Assembly (NCBI GenBank): GCA_029747015.1
Contig: JAKOGI010000442.1
Location: forward strand, 186,001 to 250,000
Direction: 5' to 3'
DNA from: Carnegiea gigantea
Taxonomy: Eukaryota > Streptophyta > Magnoliopsida > Caryophyllales > Cactaceae
Length of the DNA: 64,000 nt
Shown one piece after another: positions 24,052-37,045 of the stretch. A model generated the notes under the pieces. It had not been told where the DNA came from. It ran no database searches and saw only the letters and a program-made list of their open reading frames with translations. Position 1 is the stretch's first letter. Every line of letters begins with the position of its first letter. Both the position numbers and the translations under genes were made by a program.

Positions 24052-25484
24052 TGATGTATATTTTTAAGGGAATCATTTTCATCCTTTAAACTCAACTTCA
24101 AGGGAGGCAAGTTTCATACAAATTCATGCATGGCAAGGCTCTTCTTTGGCTCCATTATTTGAATTTCATGACAAATGACACTTTATGGAGTTTTATTTGC
24201 ACTTCAAAGTGCCTTTTCCAAAGGGGTTTCCAAATGGGGATCGAGAGTGCAATGCATTTCAGAGGGAAAGAACCAACTCTAGCTAATTTTGATTTCTGTC
24301 TAGTTTTGTGCGGCATGTATTCCAAGGCTTTCATGCACTTAGACTGCAGTAAGTTAGCTTTTTAGAAAGCTCTTAAAGTCTACTTTGGGGTCATGTAATT
24401 TATTTCAAGTTAAGTCAAGCTCTAGTTGTCAAAATAAGGGATAGAAGTCAAAGTGTCAGTGCTGCCAGCATGTCCAGTTTATTTGCCCGGTTTTGAGGAT
24501 TAAAATTCTTAAACCTCCAGAAGGTATAACCAGGATGCAGGAGGCCTAGATTGAAGTTTAAGAAGTTCTCTTTCCAATGAATCAAGATGCAAGTCATTTG
24601 GAGTTCATTTGGTTGGTCAAATAAAGCCCTAAAATAAAACTGCCAGAATCCAGTCCAATTTGGGCAGTCTGTACTCTTTGGCCCATATCTTTCAAACGGC
24701 TAATCTAAATGAACTGAAACCACTTCGGTTGGAAACTAGACATCCATAGCTTTCCAACAAGCCCAAGATCATCGAATTTGGCGGCGTATTCTGAGAGGTA
24801 TGCCTTCTGGAAATTGGGCTTGCTGCAGGTGTGAACACACTTATTGCCAAACGTGTGAACATGGTTCTTCCTCCCTCATTTCGGCCTTGGTGCATTGTTC
24901 CTCCTACAAAGCTGAGTTCCTACTTCCCTAGCAAGGCTTGAAGGTGTGAATAAAGGGGTGCATGGATCTCCTTTTGCTGCTACCTCTTTTTCACACCTAA
25001 AGTCACCAAGAGACACACCTTTTCATGCTAGGTGCATTCGAATGAAGCAAGCAGCAAAGTGTACTTGTTTTTTTTGTTTTTTCCTTTACATCTTTTCGTG
25101 AAATGTTATGTCTTTTCATTATGTAAGGCCTACCCTATATAAAGGCCATAAATTGAGTTGCTTAGCGTCAAAATCAAGTCATTCAAGTAATACAAAGCAA
25201 GTTCAAACAAAGAGTGTTTGTTCTCTTCCTTATAAATCCCTAGTTCTATATCTTGAGAGTGGCATCCTCAAGGGGTGTTCTAGGTCCCTCGTTCTCAACT
25301 TGGTGGTGATTAATTTCTGTATCCTAGTTGAGTTAAGGGATTGCCCAAGGTTTGGTTTGAGGGGCTCCGGAAGGATTATCTCAAACACAACCTTGAACTA
25401 TCCTTTTTACTTTTCCTTGTTTTCTCAATTATAAAAACCACAAAAATACTTAGCGTGGTCATTTGGGTGCTCCTATATACATCA
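24052..25484 (+). repeat. 5' LTR of TR-GAG-like element
   Basis: Starts TGATGTATA and ends ATACATCA. A TATA-like TATATAAAGG lies at 25136-25145, about 350 bp before the LTR end. Small reading frames (for example 24126-24365) recur in the 3' LTR and are not genes. Confidence 0.93.
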
Positions 25485-25486
25485 TT

Positions 25487-25499
25487 TGGTATCAGAGCC
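25487..25499 (+). promoter_or_regulatory. Primer-binding site of TR-GAG-like element
   Basis: TGGTATCAGAGCC, two bases after the 5' LTR. It is tRNA-Met-type. Confidence 0.88.
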
Positions 25500-25573
25500 T
25501 AGGTTGCGTACTTGACCAAGTTTCCAAACCCAAACACATCCATAAATCAGCCCCATACACATCTGGTCCTACC

Positions 25574-26077
25574 ATGAGTTCTAGCATGAGCATTAAAAGG
25601 TGTTCTAAGTGTCAAGGCTTTGGTCATGCACTCTCGGACTGCCCCAACAAGGAATTCATCACCTTAACGGAATGGGAAGCATCCATGAAGGAAGAAAAAG
25701 AAGTTAGCTATCCATTTGTCTTAAATGGAGAAGGCCATTATAGTGACGTTAACTTTGATCTACCTCCCATCTTTGATGCCTATGATGAAGTTGAAGAACC
25801 CTTGTTCTTTAATGAAGGATGCCAAGAAGATAATGAGGTAAATTGGAACATACCTCCGAGATTTGATGAGCATGAAGTTGAAGAACTCCAAGCATCCGAG
25901 TTGGAGCCATGTGGGGTTGTTCAAGGATTTGAGCAATTCTTGACTCAAGAAGAATGGCCTCATTCACCACAAGAATTGAGGACAATTCTTTTCGAAGAGA
26001 GAGGGATTGATGTATGCTTTCAAGGGAATCATTTTCATCCTTTAAACTCAACTTCAAGGGAGGTAAGTTTCATATAA
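25574..26077 (+). CDS. Small gag-like protein with one CCHC zinc knuckle and duplicated acidic motif
   Basis: 167 residues, the only ORF of the TR-GAG-like element. I chose ATG 25574 because it lies after the primer site; in-frame codons further up are LTR sequence. Residues 10-23 form a CX2CX4HX4C knuckle (CSKCQGFGHALSDC) of the kind at the C-terminus of Ty3/Gypsy gag, where it binds RNA. The rest is very acidic and contains a duplicated motif: VNFDLPPIFD (59-68) with EVEE (72-75), then VNWNIPPRFD (89-98) with EVEE (101-104). The usual gag core (capsid) is missing. The last 23 codons lie inside the 3' LTR, so the stop codon is LTR-encoded. The frame is intact. The function is unknown; RNA binding or interaction with a helper element's gag is a guess. 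Confidence 0.75.
   Translation: MSSSMSIKRCSKCQGFGHALSDCPNKEFITLTEWEASMKEEKEVSYPFVLNGEGHYSDVNFDLPPIFDAYDEVEEPLFFNEGCQEDNEVNWNIPPRFDEHEVEELQASELEPCGVVQGFEQFLTQEEWPHSPQELRTILFEERGIDVCFQGNHFHPLNSTSREVSFI
25991..26007 (+). promoter_or_regulatory. Polypurine tract of TR-GAG-like element
   Basis: The purine-rich run CGAAGAGAGAGGGAT ends just before the 3' LTR start at 26008. It also lies inside the ORF. Confidence 0.75.
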
Positions 26078-27435
26078 ATTCATGCATGGCAAGGCTCTTC
26101 TTTGGTTCCATTATTTGAATTTCATGACAAAAGACACTTTATGGAGTTTTATTTGCACTTCAAAGTGCCTTTTCCAAAGGGGTTTCCAAATGGGGATCGA
26201 GATTGCAATGCATTTTAGAGGGAAAGAACCAAGTCTAGCTAATTTTGATTTCTGTCCAGTTTTATGCGGCATGTATTCCAAGCTTTTCATGCACTTAGAC
26301 TGCTGCAAGTTAGCTTCTTAGAAAGCTCTTAAAGTCTACTTTGGGGTCACGTAATTTATTTCAAGTTAAGTCAAGCTCTAGTTGTCAAAATAAGGGATAG
26401 AAGCCAAAGTGTCAATGCTGCAAGCATGTCTAGTTTATTTGCCCGGTTTTGAGGATTAAAATTCTTAAACCTCCAGAAGGTATAACTAGGATACAGGAGA
26501 CCTAGATTGAAGTTTAAGAAGTTCTCTTTCCAATGAATCAATATGCAAGTTATTTGGAGTTCATTTGGTTGGTCAAATAAAGCCCTAAAATAAAACTGCC
26601 AGAATCCAGTCCAATTTGGGCAGTCTGTACTCTTCGGTCATATCTTTCAAACGGCTAATCCAAATGAAATGAAACCACTTCCGTTGGAAATTAGACATCC
26701 AAAGCTTTCCAACAAGCCTAAGATCATCGAATTTGGCTGAGTATTCTGAGAGGTATGCCTTCTGGAAATTGGGCTTGCTGCAGTGAACACACTTATTGCC
26801 AAACACATGAACATGGTTCTTCCTCCCTCATTTCGGCCTTGGTACATTGTTCCTCCTACAAGGCTGAGTTCCTACTTCCCTAGCAAGGCTTGAATGTGTG
26901 AATAAAGGGGTGCATGGATCTCCTTTTGCTGCTACCTCTTTTTCACACCTAAAGTCACCAAGAGACACACCTTTTCATCCTAGGTGCATCCGAATGAAGC
27001 AAGCAGCAAAGTATACTTGTTTTTTTGTTTTTTCCTTTACATCTTTTCGTGAAATGTTATGTCTTTTCATTATGTAAGGCCTACCCTATATAAAAGCCAT
27101 AAATTGAGTTGCTTAGCATCAAAATCAAGTCATTCAAGTAATACAAAGCAAGTTCAAACAAAGTGTGTTTGTTCTCTTCCTTATAAATCCCTAGTTCTAT
27201 ATCTTGAGAGTGGCATCCTCAAGTGGTGTTCTAGGTCTCTCGTTCTCAACTTGTTGGTGATTAGTTTCTGTATCCTAGTTGAGTTAAGGGATTGCCCAAG
27301 GTTTAGTTTGAGTGGCTCCGGAAGGATTATCTCAAACACAACCTTGGACTATCCTTTTTGCTTTTCCTTGTTTTCTCAATTATAAAAACCACAAAAATAC
27401 TTATCTTGGTCATTTGGGTGCTCCTATATACATCA
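26008..27435 (+). repeat. 3' LTR of TR-GAG-like element
   Basis: Starts TGATGTATGC and ends ATACATCA. It closely matches the 5' LTR with a few substitutions and short indels (for example near 26792 and 27013). TATATAAAAG is at the equivalent promoter position near 27088. Confidence 0.93.
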
Positions 27436-27440
27436 GGATG

Positions 27441-27956
27441 TTATGTGATGTGCTTGCCACTCTAGTGTGTTATAGGAGTCTTCAGGTTAACTGTTTTGAT
27501 ATGAAAGGTCATTTGAACTCATGTTTTAGAAAGAAACTACTTGTATATAACCATAAGATGTTATTGCCCAACTGTCATACTTTTAGGTGCCGATTCTTAA
27601 TGATGTGTATACATAAAACTGTTGTTCACCATGCAAATAGTGTCTACCTAATTGAGTGTCAGTGTTCGTTTTTAAATAAGCTTAACATGGTTTTCGACGC
27701 CAACTCATTTGCCCCTCTTCTATGCGTTTGCCCTCGGTGCCTAAATAGAGCAAGGAGAAGCTTGAAGAGGATTGGCGAGGAAAAGACCGGATACCATAAG
27801 CCTTTTTCTTTCGATTTAAAAGATATAGTTGATTGCAAAATGAAGCCTTTTGGAATCCTATCGTGTAGATCATAGTACATGTGTGCGTGCATCTTGTGTT
27901 TGACTAAACTGTGAGCTTTAGAATTTTGAGGATGAAATTCTTTTAAGAGGGGACAA
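27441..27956 (+). other. Young LARD interior, last part, with polypurine tract
   Basis: Non-coding end of the LARD interior. The stretch TTTTAAGAGGGGACAA before 27957 contains the polypurine tract. The old LARD has an equivalent (CTTCAAGGGGGCGAG before 35618). A frame at 27312-27875 that crosses the nested-element boundary is artefactual. Around 27680-27875 there is a short open stretch on either strand that I cannot assign to a family. Confidence 0.7.
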
Positions 27957-28511
27957 TGTAATAACCAGGGTTTTCAACCTTAGGCTAATCGTTGAAGTTA
28001 ATATTTTGATTAACTTATTTGATTGAGTTAGCTATATAAGACTAATTTTTGCATGATATTCGGGTATAATAATTATGTGAATAATATTTAATAATTTTCC
28101 TTGGTTAATTACGTAAATTCATAAAATTAGCAAACTCATTATAAATTAGCCAAGTCGTAATAACGCAAGGCTAGAAAGCTGAATAGGAAATTTGGGGGTC
28201 GAGATTAAGCGAGATGAGATGATTTAGGACTGAATACAGTTTAATAAGTAATACTAAACAACCAAAGCAATGAAAAAAAAAAAGAGGAAAAAGAAAAAGA
28301 ATAAAAAAGGGGCCAAAGCCCTTTTCTAAATTCGGAACTCCGACAGAGGGGTGGGTTTCTGCTGCCCATCCCCGAGAGACACACAAAGAGAGAGAAAGAG
28401 AGGGTGAGGGAGAGACCGAGGAAGAGAAACAGGGCGGCGGACGGCGCGACTCTCCGGTGGTTGCTTATCGCGGCCCACCCCACCGTCCATCCCATGCAAC
28501 CACCCACGATT

Positions 28512-28512
<1 letters not shown>

Positions 28513-28554
<42 letters not shown>
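28513..28554. repeat. (GA)n microsatellite
   Basis: About 21 GA units. The left LTR has about 8 units at the same place (7244-7260). Confidence 0.95.
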
Positions 28555-28556
<2 letters not shown>

Positions 28557-30245
28557 TTGAGTGAAAGAGAGGGAGAAAGCAGCCGGCCAGGTGACGGAAG
28601 TAGCGGTGCCACACCTTCGATCGCTGGTTTGCAGAGCAGCCGTTAACCCAACTCATGCCTGGTGAGAGAGAGGGGTTGAGTGAGAGCATCAGTTTAGGGG
28701 GTTAGGGTTTCAAAACCATGGCCACCACCATCGCGACCGCACTGTTGACGGTGGAGTCGAATTCCGACGATGAAACAAAACTGAGAGAGAAGAAGAGTAG
28801 CAGTAGCACGAGTTCAAGGTGGGTTAGGGGGTTCGATTGGAGTCCAGGTGGGTGGTTCCTAATCCCTAAACCTATTACTAAGTTACAAATATTTTTGAAA
28901 TATTTGTGATAGCTGATTTACTAGTTATATTGAAACTATAACGAGTTGTAAACTCGCAAGTAGTTGGTGAATCATTTGGGTTGAACCAAAATGATTTTTA
29001 GGATTGTTGTGGTCGGTGCTGCGAGGAGCGAGTTCGGGTTGAGTTTTTTAAATTGGTGAATTATAAAAATGTTGAAATGTGCTAATTGTGTACTTGCTTC
29101 TGTGATTGACGTGTTTACATGGGCCTTGAATTTGTTACGAGTATTGTCATGACAATATAGATATCAAATGCTTCGAGCCTTCGATTGCGTGTAGCTGGAT
29201 TAAGATTGTGATTTTGTTAACCTGTGACATGTTGGTGCTATGTGTACAACTAAGTTCTATGTCTAGGTGTTGCAACCTAGCTATTCAGGTTGCCTGTCCG
29301 TGTTTAAGGATCTCGCATTGAAAACCTTGTGAAATATGAGTTAGTTGATTAAAGCCCATTTGATTCCCTATTAAGCATGTGCTATCAGTCTAGCTTTAAT
29401 GCTTTTGAACAATTACATTCCTCAAGTGATTTGTTTAAGAGAAGTTTGTTCACTGCCATGGCAAAAACAACATCTGAAGTACATAAACAAGCGACTTAAA
29501 TGTTTACTGACACCTTCGTTGATTCTCGAAGCTACTTAAATGGCCATCGGGATGGAAACAATGCGAATTAGGAATGAATATGTTTGTGTTATGCTTAAAG
29601 GCCTGCATTAATAAGCATGAATGCGAACTTCTAAGATATAACTAGTATGTCGAGTTATATGATTGGACTGTAGACCATTCGTTTGATAAGGATACTTTTA
29701 AGCGAGACTAACTATAAATGAGTTGTAGTCGTTGAAGCTTTTAGGTCAAGTTTTCATGATGTTTCCTTTGAAAAATGAATGTGTATTTAACCATTAACTC
29801 ATTTAGAAGCATAATGTGACAAGATGAATGGTTATATGCTTTTCAAAAGTTGAATGACCCTGTTAATGCATTTAGTCTTCATGAGAATGAAGGTGCCATT
29901 GGCTTGATTCAATGCAAGTTTTGAGGCAAAATGTGTTGTGAAATGACCGTTGCATTTAAAATGTAAAGAAATCGAGATGTTCTTATTTGAATGCAACTAT
30001 TAATGTTTAAAAACGAGATTTCATATTACTTGACTTGAAGAGTGAATGAACATGCAAAGATTAACTCGTTTTAAGCATATTTTACTAAATGAGTGCTTTT
30101 ATGCTTTTTGAGTTGATGTGAAATCATTAAGGCTGCGAGCTTCATGAGAATAAGAATGTCATTATTTATGATGCAATGAAAGTTTTACTATAGATGCATT
30201 TAGAGGTAAAATGCATCTAAAACGTTTTGGGCTAGGAAAATGATG

Positions 30246-30360
<115 letters not shown>

Positions 30361-31766
30361 GATTAGGAAGAACGCCTAGTTCTCAAGAATCCTAATACCT
30401 AGGGAGATAGACCCAGAAGTGGAAACCCTAGAAGATCCCAACGGAATGATATGAAATATGAGTGATGATCTCACTCGTACAATGGAACGTGAGTGACGGC
30501 ATCATCCGTGCCTAGCACAGTTATGAGATTCTGATGCCTATGAAAATGATTTCTTGTGTGATATGTGATGTGAATACCTCATTCGAGAGTGATAATGGTG
30601 TAAAGCTTTGAAATGGTGCATGTTTTCTTGAAAAGCATTTTATTGAGTTTTCAACTATCTGCTAAGTGCATAACACTAGTTTTATAAGAACTCCAATTGG
30701 TTTAAAAGACATGCATTAACCATACTCTCTCGCAATAAGGAAGTCTCACTTGGTCAGTTTGTTTAAATTCCTTGACGTTAGGTGTTTATATGTGAACTAA
30801 GTATTCTATTACATCCATTACCTGAATTGTTGCATGAGATAGCTTATCAGTGAATCCTGCGTGCGTGTTATGTGATGTTATGCGTGCATTGTGTGATCTT
30901 ATATTGATGTAACATGAAATTACCTCTAATAAGCTATAAGAAACTTAGTTCAGGCAAGGTAAGTACCTTGGGTGTGAATTTGGTGTATAGGGTTACCATC
31001 GCACTAGAAAGGTCATTAAGGTTACAACAGATAAGGAAGACCCTATATGGTTATTATATGATATTATATATATTAGATTGCGTGCCTAAGTGCTACTTAA
31101 AGTATGACGTGCAACTGTTTCATTTTCTGGGAGTTGGGAGTCATTCACTGAGCGCGTGGTAGCTTATCCCCCTATCTTTTCCCCCTTTTCCCCAGGTTCC
31201 TAAAGTGACAGGCAGAAGTGGTTCACGTAGGCCGAGGTGGAGCCTATCTTGCTGCCCTAGAAGTAGACTGTTATGCTTTTATAGTTAAATCATGACCTTA
31301 GTAACATATTGTGACGTAAGTTAAGTTCTTGAATGCATGTAAGCTAGTTATTAAAGCCATGTAATGCATATTGTCTAGAAGTCGCTTTGTAAGGCCATGT
31401 AAGCCGACCATCTGATTTATCATTCGTCTTATAGCTCGAATTGTTCATTTTCTTTTAGGATGTAAACCCCAGTACTCTGGAGTGTGATCCGTGAAGTTTT
31501 ATCTTTTTTTCCTTCTTTATGATTAAACTTTACTGTTTCGTTTACTCTGAGTCGAGTGGCTCATAGAGTTGTGAACTCCGGTGTGTAGCTGTTGAGCTTA
31601 TTTTAGTGTCCTTTTACACTTCTACTCAATGCAGGGAATTAGTGTAGGACTTTAAACCTAGAAAATAGTCAGTTTTCAGGCAAAACTCTGTCCGTTTTGC
31701 CCCAAAATTTAAGTAGGAATTAAGAAAACATTAATGCTTCTAACCCTGGGGGTTGGGGGTGTCACA

Positions 31767-32404
31767 ATAAGCTCAGTTGGAGTTGGCTACATTTGGGCTA
31801 GATTAGATGAGTCATCCATTACCTCAATTGGATCATTCATGGGAGATTTTCCTGTGCGTGGCTTCTGGAACATCCTAACAACTATCCAAGAAATATTAGC
31901 CATTAATTCATCCATTTGGTAGCCTAGGTATTTCATTAATTAAAAGATATGCAACTCTAGGCCATGCACAGACCCTTGTTTGGTTTATACCCTATATCTT
32001 CCTTGGTAATTGGAATTTGAAGATGTTCTATAGTGTGATCGAAACTAGATATGCGGTTCTATCCATACATATGTCATTTGTCCGAAGCAAAGTCTATTTA
32101 CCTTCTAAAATTGATCTAGAAGTGAAATGAGGTGTCCTACCTAGAAAATGAAAATTAGCTAATGAAGTGGTTTCAAAGAATAAAGTGGCTAAGTTCCTTA
32201 TTTAGGGTTACTAATTACCCATTCACCTTTCCTAAGCTTACTTGGACCTCCTCAAGGGTCCCTAGTTAACGTTGACTTAGGAAGACTAAGTCATTGACCT
32301 AAAGTAAACATTACCCCTACTTGGCTCAATACCCTTACCTGGGAGAGTAAGTCCAATCTTGGCATTTGCTCTGCGTCACTCTGAATACCCACATGGGCTA
32401 GCAT
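31767..32404. other. Target duplication ATAAG, then unassigned sequence (right part of split insertion)
   Basis: 31767-31771 is ATAAG, the second half of the young LARD target duplication. 31772-32404 does not match the old LARD LTR and is probably the partner of 6251-6690. Read on the minus strand it has a short open stretch near 31915-31775 (QMDELMANISW..., about 45 codons) that I cannot assign. Confidence 0.4.
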
Positions 32405-32732
32405 CTATATAGTCTTTCATTTTCATTTTGTTGGAGTTGAATTGTTTTCATGATGTAAACCTTAGTGCTTTGGATATGTTGTATCTTTCACTTATTCTTC
32501 TATTTAATTTCTTAATTTGTGTACTACGGTCGTGTGACCCATAAACTTGTGGTCTCCGGCATGTAGCTGTCGAGCTAATTAGAAATATCTTTTATGTTTT
32601 TATCATCAGAGGTACCTCATGTAAGACTATAACCATACGTTATAGTCAGTTTTTAGGTGGAACCATGTTCGTTTAATTTCAAAATTTTAGGAAACATTGA
32701 CACCACTAACCCTATCGGTTAAAGGTGTTACA
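32405..32732 (+). repeat. Old LARD, 3' end of the left LTR
   Basis: Matches the last part of the young LARD LTR in order: GATGTAAACC, TGTGACCCATAAACTTGTGG (compare GTGGCTCATAGAGTTGTGA), TGTAGCTGTCGAGC and GGTGTTACA. It ends at 32732 and is followed by a decayed primer site. Confidence 0.65.
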
Positions 32733-32734
32733 GA

Positions 32735-32750
32735 TGTAATCAAAGCAGGG
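32735..32750 (+). promoter_or_regulatory. Decayed primer-binding site of the old LARD
   Basis: TGTAATCAAAGCAGGG lies at the position and in the context of the tRNA-Met-type site. It differs at several bases from TGGTATCAGAGCAGGG. Confidence 0.5.
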
Positions 32751-35617
32751 TCATATGAGTATAGGACAGAACATTAGCATTGCATCGCACATAGTAGTCT
32801 AGGTGCGTCTTAACTCTTGAGTGATAATATGTGATATGGTTTACCTTTAGTTGTAAATGTGTTTATGATGTACTATCTGATGTGATTTATTTATTGTTCT
32901 GTGACTAGAAAAATTGATTGAATGAAAAAGTGAGATGTGTGTTGATATGAGCTAAATGACTTTTGCTCACATGAGTTAGCGAAGTGTTAGCTTCATTTTT
33001 AATTGTTCTTGTGCATACGCCTTTGACAGTGTAGTTAACCAAAGGTATGCTTGGTTTTGAACCTCAAATGATGGAAATGCGTAGCTCCAAGCCCATTCTT
33101 TCCCCTTTTGTAAGATTTGTTCCTCAGGCTCCATAATAGAGTGAGCAGACGTACTCAAATGTTGGCAGAGAAAAGTCTAAAAATTGTTAAACTAGTTTCC
33201 CTCTTCAAAACCCTAAGATCTTGGAATGTTATAGCCTTTTGCAATTATCGAGTTAGGTTTTACTCTTGTATTTAAAGATTTGTATCCATTTTATCATAAT
33301 GCATGGGTTCAGACTTATGAGTATGTGTCTCTCTATGTGATTGGATACTGCATATAGGTGTATGCAACTTGGGATTTGTACATCATGGGACGTATTAATG
33401 ATGAACCATTAAGATATGGATTAAATCTTACCTTTTACATTTGAAAATACCATTAGATGCATGCATGCAAATGTTGGTAATGGCAAAGGCCTGCTGACTA
33501 TTGTATAAGTGTTGTTTCTAGCATTCCGTACTATTATTGTTGTTGTTTATGTGTTGTCATTGCTGTTTCATGTCTGGTCGGTGCTATTTATGTGAGGTAT
33601 TTCTAGCTTTCTATTGTGCAATTGTTATTGCTACCAAAGTTCATTAAATACTATATTCCTACGTCACAATCTTCTATTCTAATTGTCACATTGGCAGTAT
33701 TCTGGTTGGGTTAAATTCCAATACACCTAGGAAGGAAAAGGGAGGAAGAACCTAGCAGAATTTAGAATGGTTACTCCATGTATGCAGCGTGAATGACCTA
33801 TACATCACCACTGCTTTCCAAAGTATTAATTTGAACTTCGGAAGCTAGAACTCCATATACGTGGTAAAATGTTCCTTTTATATTAGCGAGTCCTTAAGGC
33901 CCCTACGTCCCTCGATGGGACGGATGTGTCCTATAGACTACTTCGCCATACATATAAGACTATTAATGTCATTGCCTTAGCTTGAAATGATTGCTAGTTG
34001 TAGAAGCCTATCTTTTGAGTGTTAGCTTCGGTGCCCCCTCTATTGTCTAAGATATATCCTTCTGGTCCTGGAACTATTTCATATGGTGAAACCAATGGCA
34101 AGTTACATCCTGAGCACACAGAGGTGTTCTTTGCGACTAACTTAAGGCTTACTTTTTACCATTGGTTGCCAAACTAAGGTTGGCACTCCCCTATATTCAC
34201 CTAGATATCTTCATGTGTGACAATATCAAGAGTCTGTGTGTTTTAAGGCATAAATATGATATTATATGCAATGCAAAGCTCATAGGACTATAGTTAGTTA
34301 CCCAGATTTGTTATGAAATAGTCATTTATGCACTATATGTTTAAATTACTAAGCAAATAAGCTTCTTAGTGTTCCTTCAGCTTATGTCTGGTTAGAGTGT
34401 AGCTGAGTTGGATGAATGAATTAGTTTATGTTGATCATTACATGATATGATCATCAGCTTGTTATTTACACTATATGACTTCTATTATCTCGAGTTACAG
34501 CTTGAGTGGCTGGATGCGCATATATTTAATCCATGATCTACTGACTATAAGGGGTTGTGTTCGCATATGTTCACCTTTTCATATTTCATGCTTGTTAAGG
34601 GTAATATGGCAGTACCTCCAAGACCATAATTGAATTCTTTACTCTAAACTTGATAAGTGAGTTACATAAAATGTCCGTTTCCATGGTTGATCTGAGTGTT
34701 AGGGCATGACATGACTAAATTATCCATCTTGTATTATATTTCATGCGATAAGTCTCATGTACTACATGGGGACTTCCATCGAGAATGCTAGAGTTGTGTT
34801 TTTATTAGCCATTATCCTCGTTGCCATTATTGTTTTGCTACGTTATAGTTATTATGTGTGGCCTTTCCTCTGTTCTGGTTGTTTTATTTCTATCTCGCTA
34901 CATTTTGTATACTACCATTCTTTGACGTTGGGATTTACATTTATATGTATATGTTTTTGTTTATGGGCATCTCGAGTGACATGATAATGTGCAAGGTTTG
35001 CTAATGGTCATATTGGAGTCTATGGCATATTATTTCATAATTGAATTGTGAAATATGATTGTTGATGTGGTTGACCAAAATGCGTGACATTATGCAACTT
35101 AATTACGTTAGATTATATACTTGTGATATTCTAATAGAGTTACAAAGAGCTTAGTATCACATCCAGGAGCATGTCTAGTGGTAATTAGTTTTATGTGGAG
35201 ATCCTAAGCTTAGACCTTTAAGCTGCATATATACAAAAAGACGGAGAAATAAGAAAGAATTGAACTCTTTACCATCTAGCGCAATTAATACTCTTGGCTT
35301 CCCAAATTGCTCTTGTAACTTAGGTTCCTATTGTGCATTGATCTTATTGCTCTAATCACAACCATACTTGATTTTATCTAGTGTCATCTACTTGCTATCC
35401 TTGTCCATTGCTTTTGTCTAGTGGTGCTTACTGTTACATATGTGGGCTCTCATTACAACCCTGGTGCCGTTGTGACTGTCTTGCATATCATATGTAATTG
35501 ATATGTTAATGATATGTTGGTCGAGAGAATATTTGCTTGATCATGTATATGCGAGCCCCGTGTTTACTATACTATAGATTTTAGAATTCTGAGGGCAAAA
35601 CTCTTCAAGGGGGCGAG
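32751..35617 (+). other. Old LARD interior, non-coding
   Basis: About 2.9 kb without a convincing ORF. It shares separated blocks with the young LARD interior (see 21247-24051). It ends with a polypurine-like run CAAGGGGGCGAG before the right LTR. A hydrophobic 75-codon frame at 34757-34984 has no family resemblance and is probably chance. Confidence 0.6.
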
Positions 35618-37045
35618 TGTAGTAGCCAAGGGCTTTCCATTAGAGTCAATTGTTTAAGTTATGATTTTATTAGCTATGTTTGCTAGCATAGCTACATTAG
35701 AATAAATTTTGACGCGTTAATTCAACGTATTAATTTATGTGAATTAGATTCCGAAATTCTCTTCATTTATTACTTGATTGTACGAAATTTGGCAAGTGAG
35801 TTAAAATTAAGCCGATGTCTGAATATGTGAGAATAGCTAACCTGAATTGGACCACTTCATGTTCGAATCACTGGGCTTAGCATATTTGGGGCCATTTTTA
35901 TTTTTTTTTTTTGAGTATAGTAAATTTAGTCAACAAAAAGAAAAGGGAAAGAGGGGGAAATATTTCGTAGTTTCACATGGGTTGGGAGGAGGGGAACTCT
36001 ATTCCTCTGCCTCCTTCAACTTGGCCCGAAAAGGGAGAGAAAGAGGGAGATAGGAACCGAGAGCGAGACAGCAGTAGTGGTAGCGACACTACCTTATTTG
36101 TTAGCCATAAATTCATCACCGCCGACGAGGTGAGTGAGGTGGCCATAGAGATGCTGCACATAAAGAGGGTTGCCATGGTGCAAGTGAGGAAGAAAGGACT
36201 AACTACCCAAAATAAATTCACATCAAACCAACCCTAGAACAAGTCCAACAGCTTGGAATTTAGGTGGTAATTCTCCATTCTCAGCCTAATATAAACTTGA
36301 AGATTTTTTTAAAGCTAACTAAGGAGTTTAAGTAGCCGTGCCATGGGTTTGGGTTTGATTCGTGAAAGATGAAATTTGATTGAAAGAAAGGGAGTTGTGA
36401 TGAATTCATAGAGGTACTGACATGAATGGAGATGAATTGATAATTGTGTGAATGATTATTAAAACTCGAGGTCATTTTGGGCGGTGCGGCATCGTGGACA
36501 TGTGTGACCATATCTAAAACTGGCAAGATATGGGTCCCATTTTCTATCCTTTTTCTTTAAAAGCTGAGTTGAAAGAGAAGGGCAGGTTGGTCGATTCAGC
36601 AGCCTAGTCCAGTTGTGGACTGACTCTAAGACTCGAGCACTGGTTGAATCCAACTCAGTCCTGTTCCCCTTTAAGTGATTTATGTGGCCACGAGTGCGTG
36701 TGTGTGTTGGTCACCGACAACAATGAGGCTGCGCTGATCGGTATAGCGGCTAGTCCAGTTTGGACTGGGCTGTGAGCTGAGGAGTGGCTGCCCTTGTTCG
36801 ACTCTACCTTCCTTTTGTGTTGGCCTTTGTATGGGTCTGTGTGCTATGTCTATCATTCTAAACTGCTAAGATTTGATTGTGTGAAGCTGTCATATTGATT
36901 TGTATATTTAGACATAAAATGAACATAGAAGGCCCTTTACCGGATAAAGCAATTTACCCTACAAAGCTTTTAATCGAAGGCCATTGTGATTTATGAGGAG
37001 CGTCACACCCTGAAACAAACTATAAAACTATATAATTAGCCGGCC
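35618..37045 (+). repeat. Old LARD, right LTR, first part
   Basis: Starts TGTAGTAGCCAAGGG, compared with TGTAATAACCAGGG in the young element. The purine-rich block with AAAAGAAAAGGGAAAGAGG and a GAGAGCGAGAC stretch (35930-36070) corresponds to 28270-28420. 36822-37035 matches the left LTR at 4717-4945. The match ends near 37045, so the LTR is truncated or interrupted there. Confidence 0.6.

Larger units (their letters stand above)
24052..27435 (+). mobile_element. TR-GAG-like non-autonomous LTR retrotransposon
   Basis: 3,384-bp element with LTRs of 1,433 and 1,428 bp and an interior of only 523 bp. The LTR ends form an 8-bp inverted pair (TGATGTAT at the start, ATACATCA at the end). The element has a tRNA-Met-type primer site, a polypurine stretch and one ORF with a CCHC knuckle. 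It has no protease, integrase or reverse transcriptase. This is the architecture of terminal-repeat retrotransposons with a gag domain (TR-GAG). The flanking GGATG duplication is perfect. It sits in the interior of the young LARD. Confidence 0.93.

Noticed and set aside
25463..25573. Longer start for the small gag ORF
   Set aside because: These codons lie in the 5' LTR end and primer-binding site, so the ATG at 25574 is preferred.
34757..34984. Hydrophobic 75-codon frame, possible membrane peptide
   Set aside because: Lies in the decayed non-coding interior of the old LARD with no counterpart in the young one.
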